Assembly (NCBI GenBank): GCA_964599275.1
Contig: CAZRFK010000001.1
Coordinates: 32,960-96,959, forward strand
Reading direction: 5' to 3'
From: PUMD01 sp964599275
Lineage (GTDB): Bacteria; Bacillota; Sulfobacillia; SLMV01
Length of the DNA: 64,000 bases
The notes below the pieces were generated by a model. It worked only from the letters and a program-made list of their open reading frames with translations. It was not told the DNA's origin and did no database searches. Every line of letters begins with the position of its first letter. Position 1 is the stretch's first letter. Positions 7,189 to 16,141 of this stretch are shown here, in pieces. The position numbers and the translations under genes were made by a program.

Positions 7189-8364
7189 TCAGGATAGGCC
7201 CATTGCCTCCCGGGCTCCTGAATGGACCAGATCACCGTCTTTGGTGACCAGAGAGGAGGCAATTATTTCATCGTTCATGTCAACCTGCAGAGAGCCATCT
7301 TCGACAAGGTTTTCTACAAAAGCGTAGATATTTTTTGCAAACATTGAAGTAGAACTGCTCGGAACAAGTCCGGGCAAATTCTTGGTACCAACTATCGTAA
7401 CCCCATGCTCCTCCACTGTCTCTCCACCGACAGTCAACTCACAATTGCCACCCTGATCCACAGAAACGTCAACAATTACAGAACCGGGATCCATGCTCTT
7501 TACCATCTCTTCAGTGACCAATATAGGAGCCTGTTTACCTGGAACCAGCGCAGTCAGCACTACGACGTCAGCCTCGCTCACAGCATCCTTGATAGCCTCA
7601 CGCTCTTTTTCCAACCATTCATCAGTCAATTGTTCGGCATACCCACCTTCACCAACTGCCACCTCAGCAGGAACACCACTGTCAAGAATCTTGGCTCCTA
7701 AAGTTTTTGCTTGCTCATTGGCCTCAGGGCGAACGTCTACTACCTTCACTTGTGCACCGAGTCTCTTGGCAGTTGCTATTGCCTGCAAACCTGCAACACC
7801 AGCACCTAACACAGATACGTTGGCTGGACGGTTTGTACCTACAGCGGAAGTTATCATAGGAACAAATTTGGGCAAATCATTAGCTGCTACTAGTATGCTT
7901 TTGTAACCAGCGACTGTACTCATTGAAGTCAAAGCATCCATAGACTGGGCACGGGTAATCCGTGGAATACTATCCAATGTGAAACTGGTTACTCCCTGTT
8001 GGGCAAGATTCTGGATCATTTCGTGGTTAGCAGGAGCAGCAGGGTGTAAGAAGGTCACCAGTGTCTGTCCCTCACTCATCATATCTACTTCATGCTTTTG
8101 CACATCGGAATTGAACTGTGGCTCTTTTACTTTCATTAGGATGTCTGCCTGAGAAAACACTTCTTCAACATCCTCAACAATGTTTGCACCAGCTGTCGAG
8201 TAATCGCTATTTGAAAATCCTGCACCCTCTCCAGCCTGCGTTTCTATAAGAACCTCTGCCCCCTCTGACACCAAATTATCCACGGTCTCTGGGATTATAG
8301 CCACTCGCTGCTCTCCAGTCATGATCTCTCTGGGAACGCCCACTCTGAGACCTTGAAATTTCAT
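7189..8364 (-). CDS. pntAa: NAD(P) transhydrogenase alpha subunit part 1 (NAD-binding)
   Basis: Domain I of the transhydrogenase binds NAD(H) in the cytoplasm and exchanges hydride with the domain III cofactor in PntB, coupled to proton movement. The 391-residue product resembles alanine dehydrogenase/PntA. It has an N-terminal segment LRVGVPREIMTGEQRVAIIPE, a Rossmann motif VSVLGAGVAGLQAIATAKRLGAQV (about residues 176-199) and the NAD-binding motif VDVSVDQGGNCELT. The start is ATG 8364 with an AAGGAGGTA site. A sigma-A-like promoter lies 40 bases upstream. It is the first gene of the pnt operon. A soluble alanine dehydrogenase is unlikely because of the adjoining membrane subunits. Confidence 0.95.
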   Translation of the reverse strand: MKFQGLRVGVPREIMTGEQRVAIIPETVDNLVSEGAEVLIETQAGEGAGFSNSDYSTAGANIVEDVEEVFSQADILMKVKEPQFNSDVQKHEVDMMSEGQTLVTFLHPAAPANHEMIQNLAQQGVTSFTLDSIPRITRAQSMDALTSMSTVAGYKSILVAANDLPKFVPMITSAVGTNRPANVSVLGAGVAGLQAIATAKRLGAQVKVVDVRPEANEQAKTLGAKILDSGVPAEVAVGEGGYAEQLTDEWLEKEREAIKDAVSEADVVVLTALVPGKQAPILVTEEMVKSMDPGSVIVDVSVDQGGNCELTVGGETVEEHGVTIVGTKNLPGLVPSSSTSMFAKNIYAFVENLVEDGSLQVDMNDEIIASSLVTKDGDLVHSGAREAMGLS

Positions 8365-8403
8365 AAAGATACCTCCTTGTTTGGATTTCCGAGCTCAAGT
8401 TTA

Positions 8404-8432
8404 TTCTATATCTAGCTCTTACAGTAAGCAAC
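8404..8432 (-). promoter_or_regulatory. Predicted sigma-A promoter of the pnt operon
   Basis: Minus-strand TTGCTT (8427-8432) and TAGAAT (8404-8409) are separated by 17 bases, about 40 bases before the pntAa start codon. Both boxes are close to the vegetative consensus. Confidence 0.5.
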
Positions 8433-8678
8433 ACACCACTTAGAAATATAGCACAGTGAATACACCCCGGCAAATATAAGCATTTTCAAGAAGAATCTGT
8501 GCCTGTATAAACACGTGGAAATATCCTTTCTAATCTTCTCGAAGGCAAAAGCACCTAAAATGAAGAGGGAGGGTTTTCATATTTGATGAGAGCAAGTGCT
8601 GATGTTGAAAGAATGAAAACATTAGAGATCTGTCCCTTGCAGGCGGAGAATCCGAAAGGTAACTTAGTAGCATCATTT
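8433..8678. other. Intergenic region between spoIIM and the pnt promoter
   Basis: The whole gap between spoIIM and pntAa is 314 bases. Apart from the pnt promoter I see no gene, no strong hairpin and no terminator in it. A 36-codon plus-strand ORF starting near 8584 has a distant GGGAGGG sequence but no other support. Confidence 0.5.
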
Positions 8679-9365
8679 TTAAAGGTATGGTGCTAAAAGC
8701 CGCATAAAAACTGGAACGAGATAGCTTTCAAGCACAACCCCAAGAATAATTAAACAGCTCGCAAGTAATCCCCGCAAGCAATATAACAGGGCAGACGAAT
8801 GACGCTTGAATGAATCGGGAACTCTGCGTGACATTATAATCTGCAGAGAATAAGCCACAGCATTGACTGAGCAAAACAGCAATCCTGTGAGGAAGAACAA
8901 GTTTTGTGGCAAGACCGATACAAGTGCCAACCCGACACCCATAGTACCTCTTATGTAGATCAAAAAACTGACAGTAAACCCTATCACAAAGCCGCGGAGT
9001 AAAACCACAGCAGCTACTACTGGCATTCCAATTACAGTAAACCCCAAGAGGAAGATCACAGCCAAGGACTTCATGTTACTGAACAAAGAATCCATAAATA
9101 TATCCGACCCGGCTAGAGGTCTTTCCCTACCCTCTAAACTCTGAAAAAAGCCAAGTGTAAACTCCGAAAGCTTATCGACCTGCTCTGGATGTAAGGATCC
9201 TGCTGCCAGAGCACCAAAAACTACTCCGGCACATAAAAGCAAAAGAGCAAACAAATACAGTGCTGCATTTTCTCTCAAATAACTCATAACTACAGCACTT
9301 CCATCTGACCAAACTACCCGCGGACTTCGAGGAAACAGTTTATTGCTGCGTCCGCCTCTTCTCAC
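8679..9365 (-). CDS. spoIIM: Stage II sporulation protein M
   Basis: SpoIIM is a membrane protein of the SpoIIDMP machine that degrades septal peptidoglycan and drives engulfment. The 228-residue product has a basic N terminus, a first helix near residues 34-54, then an external region. About four further helices include VIFLLGFTVIGMPVVAAVVLLRGFVIGFTVSFLI in pieces, typical of the SpoIIM/DUF95 family. The start is GTG 9365, eight bases after an AAGGAGG site. It is separate from the downstream pnt operon by 314 bases. spoIIM near xerD is a known Firmicutes arrangement, here interrupted by the pnt operon. spoIIP, the partner enzyme, is at 55.7 kb. Confidence 0.9.
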   Translation of the reverse strand: MRRGGRSNKLFPRSPRVVWSDGSAVVMSYLRENAALYLFALLLLCAGVVFGALAAGSLHPEQVDKLSEFTLGFFQSLEGRERPLAGSDIFMDSLFSNMKSLAVIFLLGFTVIGMPVVAAVVLLRGFVIGFTVSFLIYIRGTMGVGLALVSVLPQNLFFLTGLLFCSVNAVAYSLQIIMSRRVPDSFKRHSSALLYCLRGLLASCLIILGVVLESYLVPVFMRLLAPYL

Positions 9366-9512
9366 CAGCTCGTCCTCCTTTCCAACTAAATCCTTCCTAC
9401 GCTCATATTACTGATAATCACAGAAAATAATGATTCAATATTTTTCAAACTGCATTCTGCTTTAGGGAATCCTCATCGGGTGATCATTAAAAACCCAAGA
9501 AGACAACAAAAG

Positions 9513-9540
9513 AAAAACCCGAGGAAAGCTAACCCCCGGG
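9513..9540 (-). terminator. Rho-independent terminator after mgtE
   Basis: A G+C-rich imperfect hairpin (arms around 9518-9524 and 9533-9540) is followed on the minus strand by TTTTTCTTTTG. It lies about 70 bases past the mgtE stop. It also isolates mgtE from spoIIM. Confidence 0.65.
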
Positions 9541-9609
9541 AAAGGAATTTATTTTGTATTTACTGATAATGAGGAGTATTACTTTAATTATTCATTAAAT
9601 AAACACAAT

Positions 9610-10983
9610 TCAAATCAAATGACCAAACATGAAGTTGGCCATTCCAAAATAAATCAGCAGTCCTGTAACGTCTTTAACAGTTGTTATCAGAGGATCAGAA
9701 CCGGCTGCCGGGTCAAAACCAAATCTATTCAATAGCCAGGGAAAAGCATAACCAATTACTGTCGCCACCAGGACTGTAACCATCATGGACACTCCCACCA
9801 CTACCCCCAAAGCAGGCGAACCCTGCCATAAAGAGGCTACGAGAGCAACTATTAACCCACTGATAGCTCCCAAGCTAATTCCTACCTTAACTTCCTGCCA
9901 CAGATACTTTGAAAATTCAGAAGTATCCACGTGACCTAAAGCCATTCCCCGGACAAAAATTGTAGATGACTGAGTACCAACATTACCCCCCATGTCCATA
10001 ACCGCAGGTATGAAAAAGGCAAGTGCCAGGACAGCTTCGAGAGAAGCTTCAAACTGCTCAATGATTCCTCCGGCCATAAGTCCACCAGCCAGGGCAAATA
10101 AAAGCCACGGTAATCTAATTCCTACAACCGTCCACACTGGAGAATCAATCAACCGTGCACTCCGAAAAGCGTCAACCTCGGCCATTTCCAAAAGACCTGC
10201 CATCTTGAAAACGTCCTCAGTGGTTTCTTCCTCGACTACATCCATCACATCATCAACAGTGATGATGCCAACCAGTTCGCGATCCTGGTTGATTACAGGG
10301 AGAGCGATGAGATCATATTTGGCTATCATATGAGCAACTTCTTCCTGGTCTGTATATTCGGGAACACTCACTACTCCCTCTTTCATCACCTCATCTAATC
10401 TCATGTCGGCATCAGCAGCCAGAAGTTCTCGCAGCGACAAGACCCCAACCAGGCATTCATCCTCATCAATCACATAAATGTAATACACGGTTTCTGCCTG
10501 GTGAGCCCAGCTGCGAATCTCGCGGATAGTTTCACGGACGGTAAGTTTTTGGTTTACAGCGATGTATTCCGTTGTCATCAGACCGGCCGCTGAGTCAAGT
10601 TCAAATTCCAAGAGACGCTCAACTTCTCTTCTTTCCTCAACTAGAGTCAAAAGACCTCGTGCTTCTTCCTCTTCCATTTGACCCAAAAAATCCACTACAT
10701 CATCGGTTGGTGCATGGGAAAACAGTGCCCGCATTTCATCCTGGTCCAGAAGTGAAATGACCTGGACCTGATCGTCTGAGTCCATGGCACCAAAGAGTTC
10801 CCCCAAAATTTCCGGCTCAAGCATTTCAATAAATTTCTGTCTGATGTTCGGCTCGAGCTTACTGAGCAACCTTTTTTCTAAATCAGCAGCGTGGATCTCT
10901 GATAATAAATCATTTAATTTTTCCGCATCTTCACGTGCTATATATTTTCTGGCCAGACGTACAAAAGGGTTATTAATCTTCAT
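9610..10983 (-). CDS. mgtE: Magnesium transporter MgtE
   Basis: MgtE is a Mg2+-gated channel for magnesium uptake. The product of about 457 residues has the N-terminal superhelical MgtE_N domain (DLLSEIHAADLEKRL onward). A CBS pair follows (about residues 130-260, with LVGVLSLRELLAA and LVGIITVDDVMDVVEEE). Next come the connecting helix and five membrane helices ending with MANFMFGHLI. The membrane signature PAVMDMGGNVGTQSSTI is present. The start is ATG 10983 because AAAGGAGGAGG lies just upstream. The nine codons before it lack a site. It is the last gene of a minus-strand run with the NUDIX hydrolase and DUF3866 genes. No M-box leader is visible, and the upstream gap is too short for one. 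Confidence 0.95.
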   Translation of the reverse strand: MKINNPFVRLARKYIAREDAEKLNDLLSEIHAADLEKRLLSKLEPNIRQKFIEMLEPEILGELFGAMDSDDQVQVISLLDQDEMRALFSHAPTDDVVDFLGQMEEEEARGLLTLVEERREVERLLEFELDSAAGLMTTEYIAVNQKLTVRETIREIRSWAHQAETVYYIYVIDEDECLVGVLSLRELLAADADMRLDEVMKEGVVSVPEYTDQEEVAHMIAKYDLIALPVINQDRELVGIITVDDVMDVVEEETTEDVFKMAGLLEMAEVDAFRSARLIDSPVWTVVGIRLPWLLFALAGGLMAGGIIEQFEASLEAVLALAFFIPAVMDMGGNVGTQSSTIFVRGMALGHVDTSEFSKYLWQEVKVGISLGAISGLIVALVASLWQGSPALGVVVGVSMMVTVLVATVIGYAFPWLLNRFGFDPAAGSDPLITTVKDVTGLLIYFGMANFMFGHLI

Positions 10984-11035
10984 GAGTTTCCTCCTCCTTT
11001 CCTTTACCATGCTGTGCTGCCAACATTACACTCCA

Positions 11036-11563
11036 CTATATGGTGTCATCGCGCCTGTACAGCGTCAATGCAGCAAGACTTTTGGCATCAAGCAACCCCG
11101 CTGACAGGACATCATTAACAGATTTCCACTCCGCATTGATCGCAACTTCATCTCCGTCAGGAGGAGCAGAAATTTTATTCAGTTCTCTGGCCAAAAATAC
11201 ATTGATAAATTCGGTAGTGAATCCAGGAGAAGAATAAAAACCCCCCAGTCGTTTCAAGTCAGAAGCTCGGTATCCAGTTTCCTCTGCCAATTCACGGCGG
11301 GCACAATCCAGGCCATTTTCCGACTCATCAATCCTTCCTGCAGGAATCTCCCACAAACACCGTTCGGCTGCGTGACGATACTGTTTTACCAGAAGAACCT
11401 CAGAATCATGCCCTGCTTCGCGAACCGCCAGCACAGCTGCAACGTCATTAACTACCACTATCTCTCTTTTAGTAGGCTCTCCGGAAAAACTTAGTTCATC
11501 CACTCTGACTTTTACTATTGCACCCTGAAACTTGCTCTCAGTTCGTATTATTTGAACTTCCAT
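11036..11563 (-). CDS. NUDIX hydrolase, ADP-ribose pyrophosphatase type
   Basis: This enzyme hydrolyses nucleoside diphosphates linked to another moiety. The 175-residue product has a complete NUDIX box: GRIDES-E, seven residues, then RELAEETGY, giving GX5EX7REUXEEXGU. The segment EVLLVKQYRHAAERCLWEIPAG is typical of ADP-ribose pyrophosphatases (NudF type). The start is ATG 11563 with AAAGGAG eight bases upstream. It overlaps the 3' end of the DUF3866 gene by 26 bases, so the two are probably coupled. NUDIX substrate range cannot be settled from sequence alone. Confidence 0.88.
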   Translation of the reverse strand: MEVQIIRTESKFQGAIVKVRVDELSFSGEPTKREIVVVNDVAAVLAVREAGHDSEVLLVKQYRHAAERCLWEIPAGRIDESENGLDCARRELAEETGYRASDLKRLGGFYSSPGFTTEFINVFLARELNKISAPPDGDEVAINAEWKSVNDVLSAGLLDAKSLAALTLYRRDDTI

Positions 11564-12689
11564 TACCCAAACTCCTTTGAACCAGTTTTGCGGCCAACCG
11601 TCCAGCTGCAGCAGCAGTCAAGAAAAACTCGGGCTCCTGTTCCGGGTTTCGCCCCATAAAGCTTAGCAAACTTTGCAGGTTGGTTTGTGATTGTAATAGA
11701 TTCATTCCTTCCGAACCAGTTTCCATCACAATACGATGCACATCCGCTATTTCTGCCTGGTAGATCTGCCGCCACAAATGCCAGCAGTCTCTGGCCTCTC
11801 TGGCGATCACTGCCCACACTTTTCCTAACACTGCATTACCCAGAACTGTAAGAGAATGATGGCTTATACCTGAATGCCTTCTCCTGTGGTCACCGGTTGA
11901 AATTCGCAAGGGCACGACCGGCAGTCCCCCCAGAGAAAGCGCAGCATTTGCCGCCTGCGCCTGCTGCATTCCGGTATGTCCTAAGGCAGTGCCTGTTCCC
12001 ACAATTCCGGGACCGATTCCCACAACCGTTACATCAGCACCGACAACCCCGGCTGCAGCTGCAAGGGCACTGTAAACATTTACAGCCTCATGCTCACCAC
12101 CGAAACAGTGGCCGGCCGTCAGAGTTTCATGTAACCATTCATTCAACTTCAAATTGTATACTGCTTTACTCAATTGGAGAGGGAGGGAACCTCCATCAGT
12201 CATCACGTAAGCAATCTTGAAACCGGTGTCAATTGAGCGAATTCCGGCAACAACCGGGAGCAGCTGGCTGTGCACTTCACAACAGATAACTGGCATTCTT
12301 TCAACTGTTTTTCTATCTTTGAGGATATGATGATACTCTGAACACTGTTCTTCAACAGCTTTAACCCGCATCTGCCATGGAGTATAGCGTAGTTTCATTA
12401 TATGCCCGTCTGAAAGCTGCTGCTTGGCAAGCATCTGTGGAGTCCAAATGATAAAATGAAAACCGCCAGAACCCAAACCCAATTTGCGAGCAGTAGTATT
12501 GACCAATACCCTGTCTCCACAAGTGACCTTTCCCGTGAGGTGGGGATAACATATCGCCTCTACTGATAGGCTCTCCGGGGAGTCATTGTGCATCCTCACC
12601 GTGCAGTGCATCAGATCTTTACGTACTTCTGTGATTTCCACAACTTCTGCTGACTCTACCGCAAATGAACGAATTAAACTTCCCTCCAC
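11538..12689 (-). CDS. DUF3866 family protein
   Basis: This is a conserved protein of unknown function found in Firmicutes and Actinobacteria, often beside a NUDIX hydrolase. The product of about 383 residues has an N-terminal beta-rich domain. A Gly-rich central region, GADVTVVGIGPGIVGTGTALGHTG (about residues 217-240), is the family hallmark and resembles a nucleotide-binding loop. His and Cys residues are frequent. No signal peptide or membrane helix is seen. The start is uncertain. GTG 12689 has GAGGT almost directly against it, and the next good site would require a non-standard start. It lies three bases from the upstream unknown gene and overlaps the NUDIX gene. Confidence 0.8.
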   Translation of the reverse strand: MEGSLIRSFAVESAEVVEITEVRKDLMHCTVRMHNDSPESLSVEAICYPHLTGKVTCGDRVLVNTTARKLGLGSGGFHFIIWTPQMLAKQQLSDGHIMKLRYTPWQMRVKAVEEQCSEYHHILKDRKTVERMPVICCEVHSQLLPVVAGIRSIDTGFKIAYVMTDGGSLPLQLSKAVYNLKLNEWLHETLTAGHCFGGEHEAVNVYSALAAAAGVVGADVTVVGIGPGIVGTGTALGHTGMQQAQAANAALSLGGLPVVPLRISTGDHRRRHSGISHHSLTVLGNAVLGKVWAVIAREARDCWHLWRQIYQAEIADVHRIVMETGSEGMNLLQSQTNLQSLLSFMGRNPEQEPEFFLTAAAAGRLAAKLVQRSLGNGSSNNTN

Positions 12690-12692
12690 ACC

Positions 12693-13376
12693 TCAGCAGT
12701 GCATAAATTTTGTCAAATGTGAATTGAGTGCATTCAACACTGCCTGAACTGCACCATAAACTTCGTCATCATTATTCACGGATGCCACTCCTAACCAGGT
12801 TTCTAACTCACCTCGTCCATTGGAAAAACCCAGCTGGCAAACAGACGCATCACCAGCCGACATGGAAACTCGTTTCAGGTCTTCCAGCGTAAGGGAATCG
12901 CCCTCATCAAGATATTTTCGTGCTGCAACTACAGCTGCTTCTGCTGGTGTCCGTCCTACATTCACACTTGGAACACTTCCCGAAAACGCTCCCTCAACTT
13001 CTTTATCTGCACAGCGCAGTACAACCACTGCTTCCATCTTCGACTGAAGCAGGTGGCTGGTGACATTAATGCTGACTAGAGACATCCGGGTGAACCCGGG
13101 CTTGTTCTGCTCTTTTCCCTCGACCTGAGCCACGGAAATTTTCTTGTGATCTATGGATATATCCCATTTGGCAGCAAGACCACTTTCCACATCTCTTACA
13201 ATTTGCTTGGGATGCCTCTGGGAACTCCCGAGAATATGCACTTCTTCAATAGCTCCCCATTCATTGCACACCACCCTGCAGTCGCTAACTCCCGAAATCT
13301 TTCTCAGAAGAGTTTCAACTTCTGAAATCTCGACGGAATTCGGTAGTTGCTCCAGATTCTCCTCTTCCCCTGTCAT
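12693..13376 (-). CDS. Conserved protein of unknown function
   Basis: I recognise this only as a conserved clostridial type, not a named family. The product of about 227 residues begins with an acidic stretch. A small alpha/beta domain follows (about residues 17-90) of the form LLRKISGVSDCRVVCNE, then HPKQIVRDVESGLAA and IDHKKISVAQV. After a linker, a second domain (about 95-225) contains EAVVVLRCADKEVEG and a C-terminal helix. No membrane segment is seen. The start is ATG 13376 because a GGGGG site lies ahead of it. An upstream TTG is not supported. It is followed after three bases by the DUF3866 gene. The first domain resembles BON- or ACT-like folds in pattern only. Confidence 0.65.
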   Translation of the reverse strand: MTGEEENLEQLPNSVEISEVETLLRKISGVSDCRVVCNEWGAIEEVHILGSSQRHPKQIVRDVESGLAAKWDISIDHKKISVAQVEGKEQNKPGFTRMSLVSINVTSHLLQSKMEAVVVLRCADKEVEGAFSGSVPSVNVGRTPAEAAVVAARKYLDEGDSLTLEDLKRVSMSAGDASVCQLGFSNGRGELETWLGVASVNNDDEVYGAVQAVLNALNSHLTKFMHC

Positions 13377-13422
13377 TACTTTTCCCCCTTTTGTATCTTT
13401 ATTTACATTACGGATAGTCAAA

Positions 13423-13449
13423 CAGGAGCTGCATGAACTGCAGCTCCTG
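13423..13449 (-). terminator. Perfect 11-bp hairpin after the vor operon
   Basis: Perfect arms at 13423-13433 and 13439-13449 with a five-base loop, 43 bases after the last vor gene. On the minus strand only TTT follows the stem, so it may act as a weak terminator or as an mRNA 3'-end stabiliser. Confidence 0.5.
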
Positions 13450-13491
13450 TTATGAATTCCTAATCATAACCAAGTCAAGTTCGCTTACTAT

Positions 13492-14028
13492 TTACTTAAC
13501 CAATTCCCTACCCAGATCCAGTGCTTTTTCATTCAGCGGAATGAGATTGTGGCGACGCTTGGGCAATACTTCAGGCAGCATCTCTTTCAGAAAGTCCACC
13601 GAAAGCAGTGAGGCGGACTCACTCAAAGCCCCAAGCATTATCATGTTCGCCACCCGCACCTCTCCTAATTCTTCAGCCTTTTCACTGACTGGAATACGGA
13701 TGATCTGAATATCGTCCCTGTCTACCTTCTCGTCTACAAGAGAGCTGTTAACAAAAAGGTATCCTTCAGGTACAACTTTTCCAGCGAACTTTTCTAATGA
13801 AGGAAGATTCATTACCACACATTCGGTTGGCTCTGTCACAACAGGTGAACCTACTGGTTCATCAGAAATTACCACTCCACAGTTAGCGGTTCCTCCCCGT
13901 TGTTCAGGACCGTACGAAGGCATCCAGGATACATTCTTGTCCTTCTTCATCGCCGAATAGGTCAGCATCTGACCCATTAACATTATTCCCTGTCCACCGA
14001 ACCCTGCCAAAAGAATTTGACGATTCAT
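13492..14028 (-). CDS. 2-oxoacid:ferredoxin oxidoreductase gamma subunit
   Basis: This is the gamma domain of a four-subunit 2-oxoacid:ferredoxin oxidoreductase that converts branched-chain 2-oxoacids to acyl-CoA with reduction of ferredoxin. The 178-residue product has the family start QILLAGFGGQGIMLMGQMLTY and the segment SWMPSYGPEQRGGTANCGVVIS, both diagnostic of the gamma chain. Its ATG overlaps the stop of the beta subunit gene as TAATG. It is the last gene of an operon encoding two amino acid dehydrogenases and the other oxidoreductase subunits. This points to oxidation of oxoacids derived from Leu, Val, Ile and Phe. Clade labels (Vor versus Kor) rest on the alpha subunit. Confidence 0.9.
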   Translation of the reverse strand: MNRQILLAGFGGQGIMLMGQMLTYSAMKKDKNVSWMPSYGPEQRGGTANCGVVISDEPVGSPVVTEPTECVVMNLPSLEKFAGKVVPEGYLFVNSSLVDEKVDRDDIQIIRIPVSEKAEELGEVRVANMIMLGALSESASLLSVDFLKEMLPEVLPKRRHNLIPLNEKALDLGRELVK

Positions 14029-14777
14029 TACTCATCCTCCTCAGGAGCACGGAATTCACCGAGAGGGTAGTAAGGAATCATCTTTTCCTCCACCCATTGG
14101 AGAGACTCCCTGGGAGTCATTCCCCAGTTTGTAGGACAGTTTGACAGCACTTCAACCATAGAGAATCCTTGGCCTTCTTGCTGAACTTCAAAGGCCTTTT
14201 TGATCGATTGTTTGGTTTTTTGGATATGTTGAGGGTCGTGACAAGATACCCGTGTCAAATATGCTGCCCCTGGCAGAGTTTCCAGCATCTCACACACCTT
14301 AATTGGTTGACCAGAATGTTTAGTATCACGGCCGTAAGGAGATGTGGTTGTTTTCTGCTCGGCAAGAGTAGTCGGCGCCATTTGACCTCCGGTCATTCCG
14401 TAAATGGCATTGTTTATGAAGATTACAGTGATATTTTCTCCCCGCATGGCTGCGTGTACTATTTCTGCTGTACCGATTGAAGCAAGATCACCGTCACCCT
14501 GGTAGGCAAATACTGCAGCATCAGGGTGAACTCTTTTGATACCGGTGGCGACAGCTGGAGCACGTCCGTGAGCAGCCTGCTGAAAGTCGACATCAAAATA
14601 ATCGTATGCCAAAACTGCGCATCCTACAGGCGCAACCCCGACTGCCTCCTGCTGAAGATCAAGCTCATCTATGACTTCAGCAACAATGCGGTGAACTATA
14701 CCATGTACACAACCGGGGCAGTAGTGTGTTTGTACATCCGTCAATGATTCAGGTCGGACAAAAGCAGCTTTCATCAT
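14028..14777 (-). CDS. vorA: 2-oxoacid:ferredoxin oxidoreductase beta subunit (TPP-binding)
   Basis: The beta subunit binds thiamine pyrophosphate and decarboxylates the 2-oxoacid. The 249-residue product shows THYCPGCVHGIVHRI near the N terminus. The TPP motif GDGDLASIGTAEIVHAAMRGENITVIFINNAIYGMTGGQ runs from about residue 95 (GDG to NN spacing normal), followed by MAPTT. The start ATG 14777 overlaps the alpha subunit stop by four bases (ATGA). The name vorA follows usage where VorB is the alpha chain. A 2-oxoglutarate enzyme (KorB) has the same architecture, so substrate is inferred from the adjacent Leu and Phe dehydrogenases. Confidence 0.9.
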   Translation of the reverse strand: MMKAAFVRPESLTDVQTHYCPGCVHGIVHRIVAEVIDELDLQQEAVGVAPVGCAVLAYDYFDVDFQQAAHGRAPAVATGIKRVHPDAAVFAYQGDGDLASIGTAEIVHAAMRGENITVIFINNAIYGMTGGQMAPTTLAEQKTTTSPYGRDTKHSGQPIKVCEMLETLPGAAYLTRVSCHDPQHIQKTKQSIKKAFEVQQEGQGFSMVEVLSNCPTNWGMTPRESLQWVEEKMIPYYPLGEFRAPEEDE

Positions 14778-15850
14778 TGACCACCTACTTTTTCCATCAA
14801 TTTCTTCATATTTTCTGCAACGTCCTGATAATCCGGCATGACTCCACCAGTGGTACCGTAAAACCCCACTGGAACAGCCCCTTCAACAGCTAGTCGAACA
14901 TCCTCAACCATCTGCCCAGTGCTCATTTCCACCACCAAATATCCTTTGCACTGTTCATTCAAACGGTCAAAGGCTTCATCTGGGAAAGGCCACAATGTTA
15001 TAGGCCGGACCATACCTACCCGGTAGCCTTCCTCGCGGAGCTGCTCGATTGCTTTGCGCGTGATACGGGCAGTTGTTCCGTAAGAAACAAACATAAACTC
15101 TGCATCGTCATCATGCAGTGTTTCCCAGCGGGTCTCATTCTCCTCAATCTCTGCATATTTGTCGGCCAATTTCATGTTGTGGTCATAGCAATCCTCAGCA
15201 TCAAGATACAGTGAATTAATCAGGTTCTGTTTTTCTCTACCTCTTTTACCGGTCGACGCCCACTCCTTCTCGGGAAGTTCATCGATATCCCTCATTTCGG
15301 GGTAAGCCACCGGTTCCATCATCTGTCCCATGACTCCATCGCCGACGATCATGACTGGATTGCGATAGCGATCCGCTATATCAAATGCCTCATATGTCAG
15401 ATCAACCAGCTCCTGTAAATTGGACGGGCCTAGCACCACCAGACGGTAGTCACCATGTCCCCCACCCTTTGTAGATTGAAAATAGTCCGATTGAGCCGGC
15501 TGAATTGTTCCCAATCCAGGTCCACCGCGAATCATATTCACAATCACACAAGGAACTTCTGCCCCTGCAATGTACGATATCCCCTCCTGTTTGAGACTAA
15601 TGCCAGGACTGGAGGACGAAGTCATAACACGAGCCCCGGCTCCACCTGCTCCAAAAACCATGTTTATGGCAGATACTTCACTTTCCGCCTGCAAAAATAC
15701 TCCATCCACCTCTGGCATCCTGGCAGACATGTATTCAGGAAGCTCATTTTGCGGAGTTATTGGATAACCAAAAAAATGCCTACACCCCGCTCGAATGGCA
15801 GATTCGGCAACTGCTTCATTACCCTTGACTAATTCAAGATTATTGCTCAC
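14774..15850 (-). CDS. vorB: 2-oxoacid:ferredoxin oxidoreductase alpha subunit (VorB type)
   Basis: This is the pyrimidine-binding alpha chain of the oxidoreductase. The 358-residue product has the VorB-type N terminus RAGCRHFFGYPITPQNELPEYM, where PITPQNE is more typical of 3-methyl-2-oxobutanoate:ferredoxin oxidoreductases than of KorA. Other segments are MTSSSSPGISLKQEGISYIAGAE and the C-terminal domain with YLVVEMSTGQMVEDVRLAV. The start is ATG 15850 with a GGGAGGGACC region upstream. It follows the ferredoxin gene by 23 bases. Together with the beta, gamma and ferredoxin chains it forms a complete four-subunit enzyme. Confidence 0.91.
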   Translation of the reverse strand: MSNNLELVKGNEAVAESAIRAGCRHFFGYPITPQNELPEYMSARMPEVDGVFLQAESEVSAINMVFGAGGAGARVMTSSSSPGISLKQEGISYIAGAEVPCVIVNMIRGGPGLGTIQPAQSDYFQSTKGGGHGDYRLVVLGPSNLQELVDLTYEAFDIADRYRNPVMIVGDGVMGQMMEPVAYPEMRDIDELPEKEWASTGKRGREKQNLINSLYLDAEDCYDHNMKLADKYAEIEENETRWETLHDDDAEFMFVSYGTTARITRKAIEQLREEGYRVGMVRPITLWPFPDEAFDRLNEQCKGYLVVEMSTGQMVEDVRLAVEGAVPVGFYGTTGGVMPDYQDVAENMKKLMEKVGGQ

Positions 15851-15873
15851 AAAAGGTCCCTCCCAACTAGGTG

Positions 15874-16101
15874 TCAGTTCTGCTTACTCTTTTCGGGGCG
15901 ATATATTTCTATGGCTGCATCTGGACACGTCATCGCACAAAATCGACAGCTTATACATTCATCGTCATCCTCGATCTGAACAATACGATAACCGGAGGTG
16001 TTGAGCTTGTCCGACATGAACAAGATTTCCCGCGGACAAGCATCAGCACACAATCCGCAACCTTTGCAGAGTTCTTCATCTATGACCCATCTTCGGCCCA
16101 C
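15874..16101 (-). CDS. Ferredoxin-like delta subunit, two 4Fe-4S clusters
   Basis: This is the electron-transfer subunit of the 2-oxoacid:ferredoxin oxidoreductase. The 75-residue product has two complete cluster motifs: [12 protein letters not shown] (about residues 15-26) and [12 protein letters not shown] (about 49-60). It sits directly before vorB in the operon. The spacing (23 bases to vorB, 40 bases after the P-loop gene) supports cotranscription. Its family name in databases is usually ferredoxin or 4Fe-4S binding protein, and its role here follows from position. Confidence 0.92.
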   Translation of the reverse strand: MGRRWVIDEELCKGCGLCADACPREILFMSDKLNTSGYRIVQIEDDDECISCRFCAMTCPDAAIEIYRPEKSKQN

Positions 16102-16141
16102 AGGTGGACCTCCCTTCAGTTCTGTGTTGAGGATTCAATGT

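Noticed and set aside
8584..8697. 36-codon plus-strand ORF in the spoIIM-pntAa gap
   Set aside because: The only support is a GGGAGGG 13 bases upstream. The 3' end overlaps spoIIM and no homology can be claimed.
13390..13421. TTGACT-GATACA promoter before the unknown gene at 12693-13376
   Set aside because: The start of transcription would fall on the ribosome-binding site, leaving no room for a leader, and the spacer is 18 with a weak -10.
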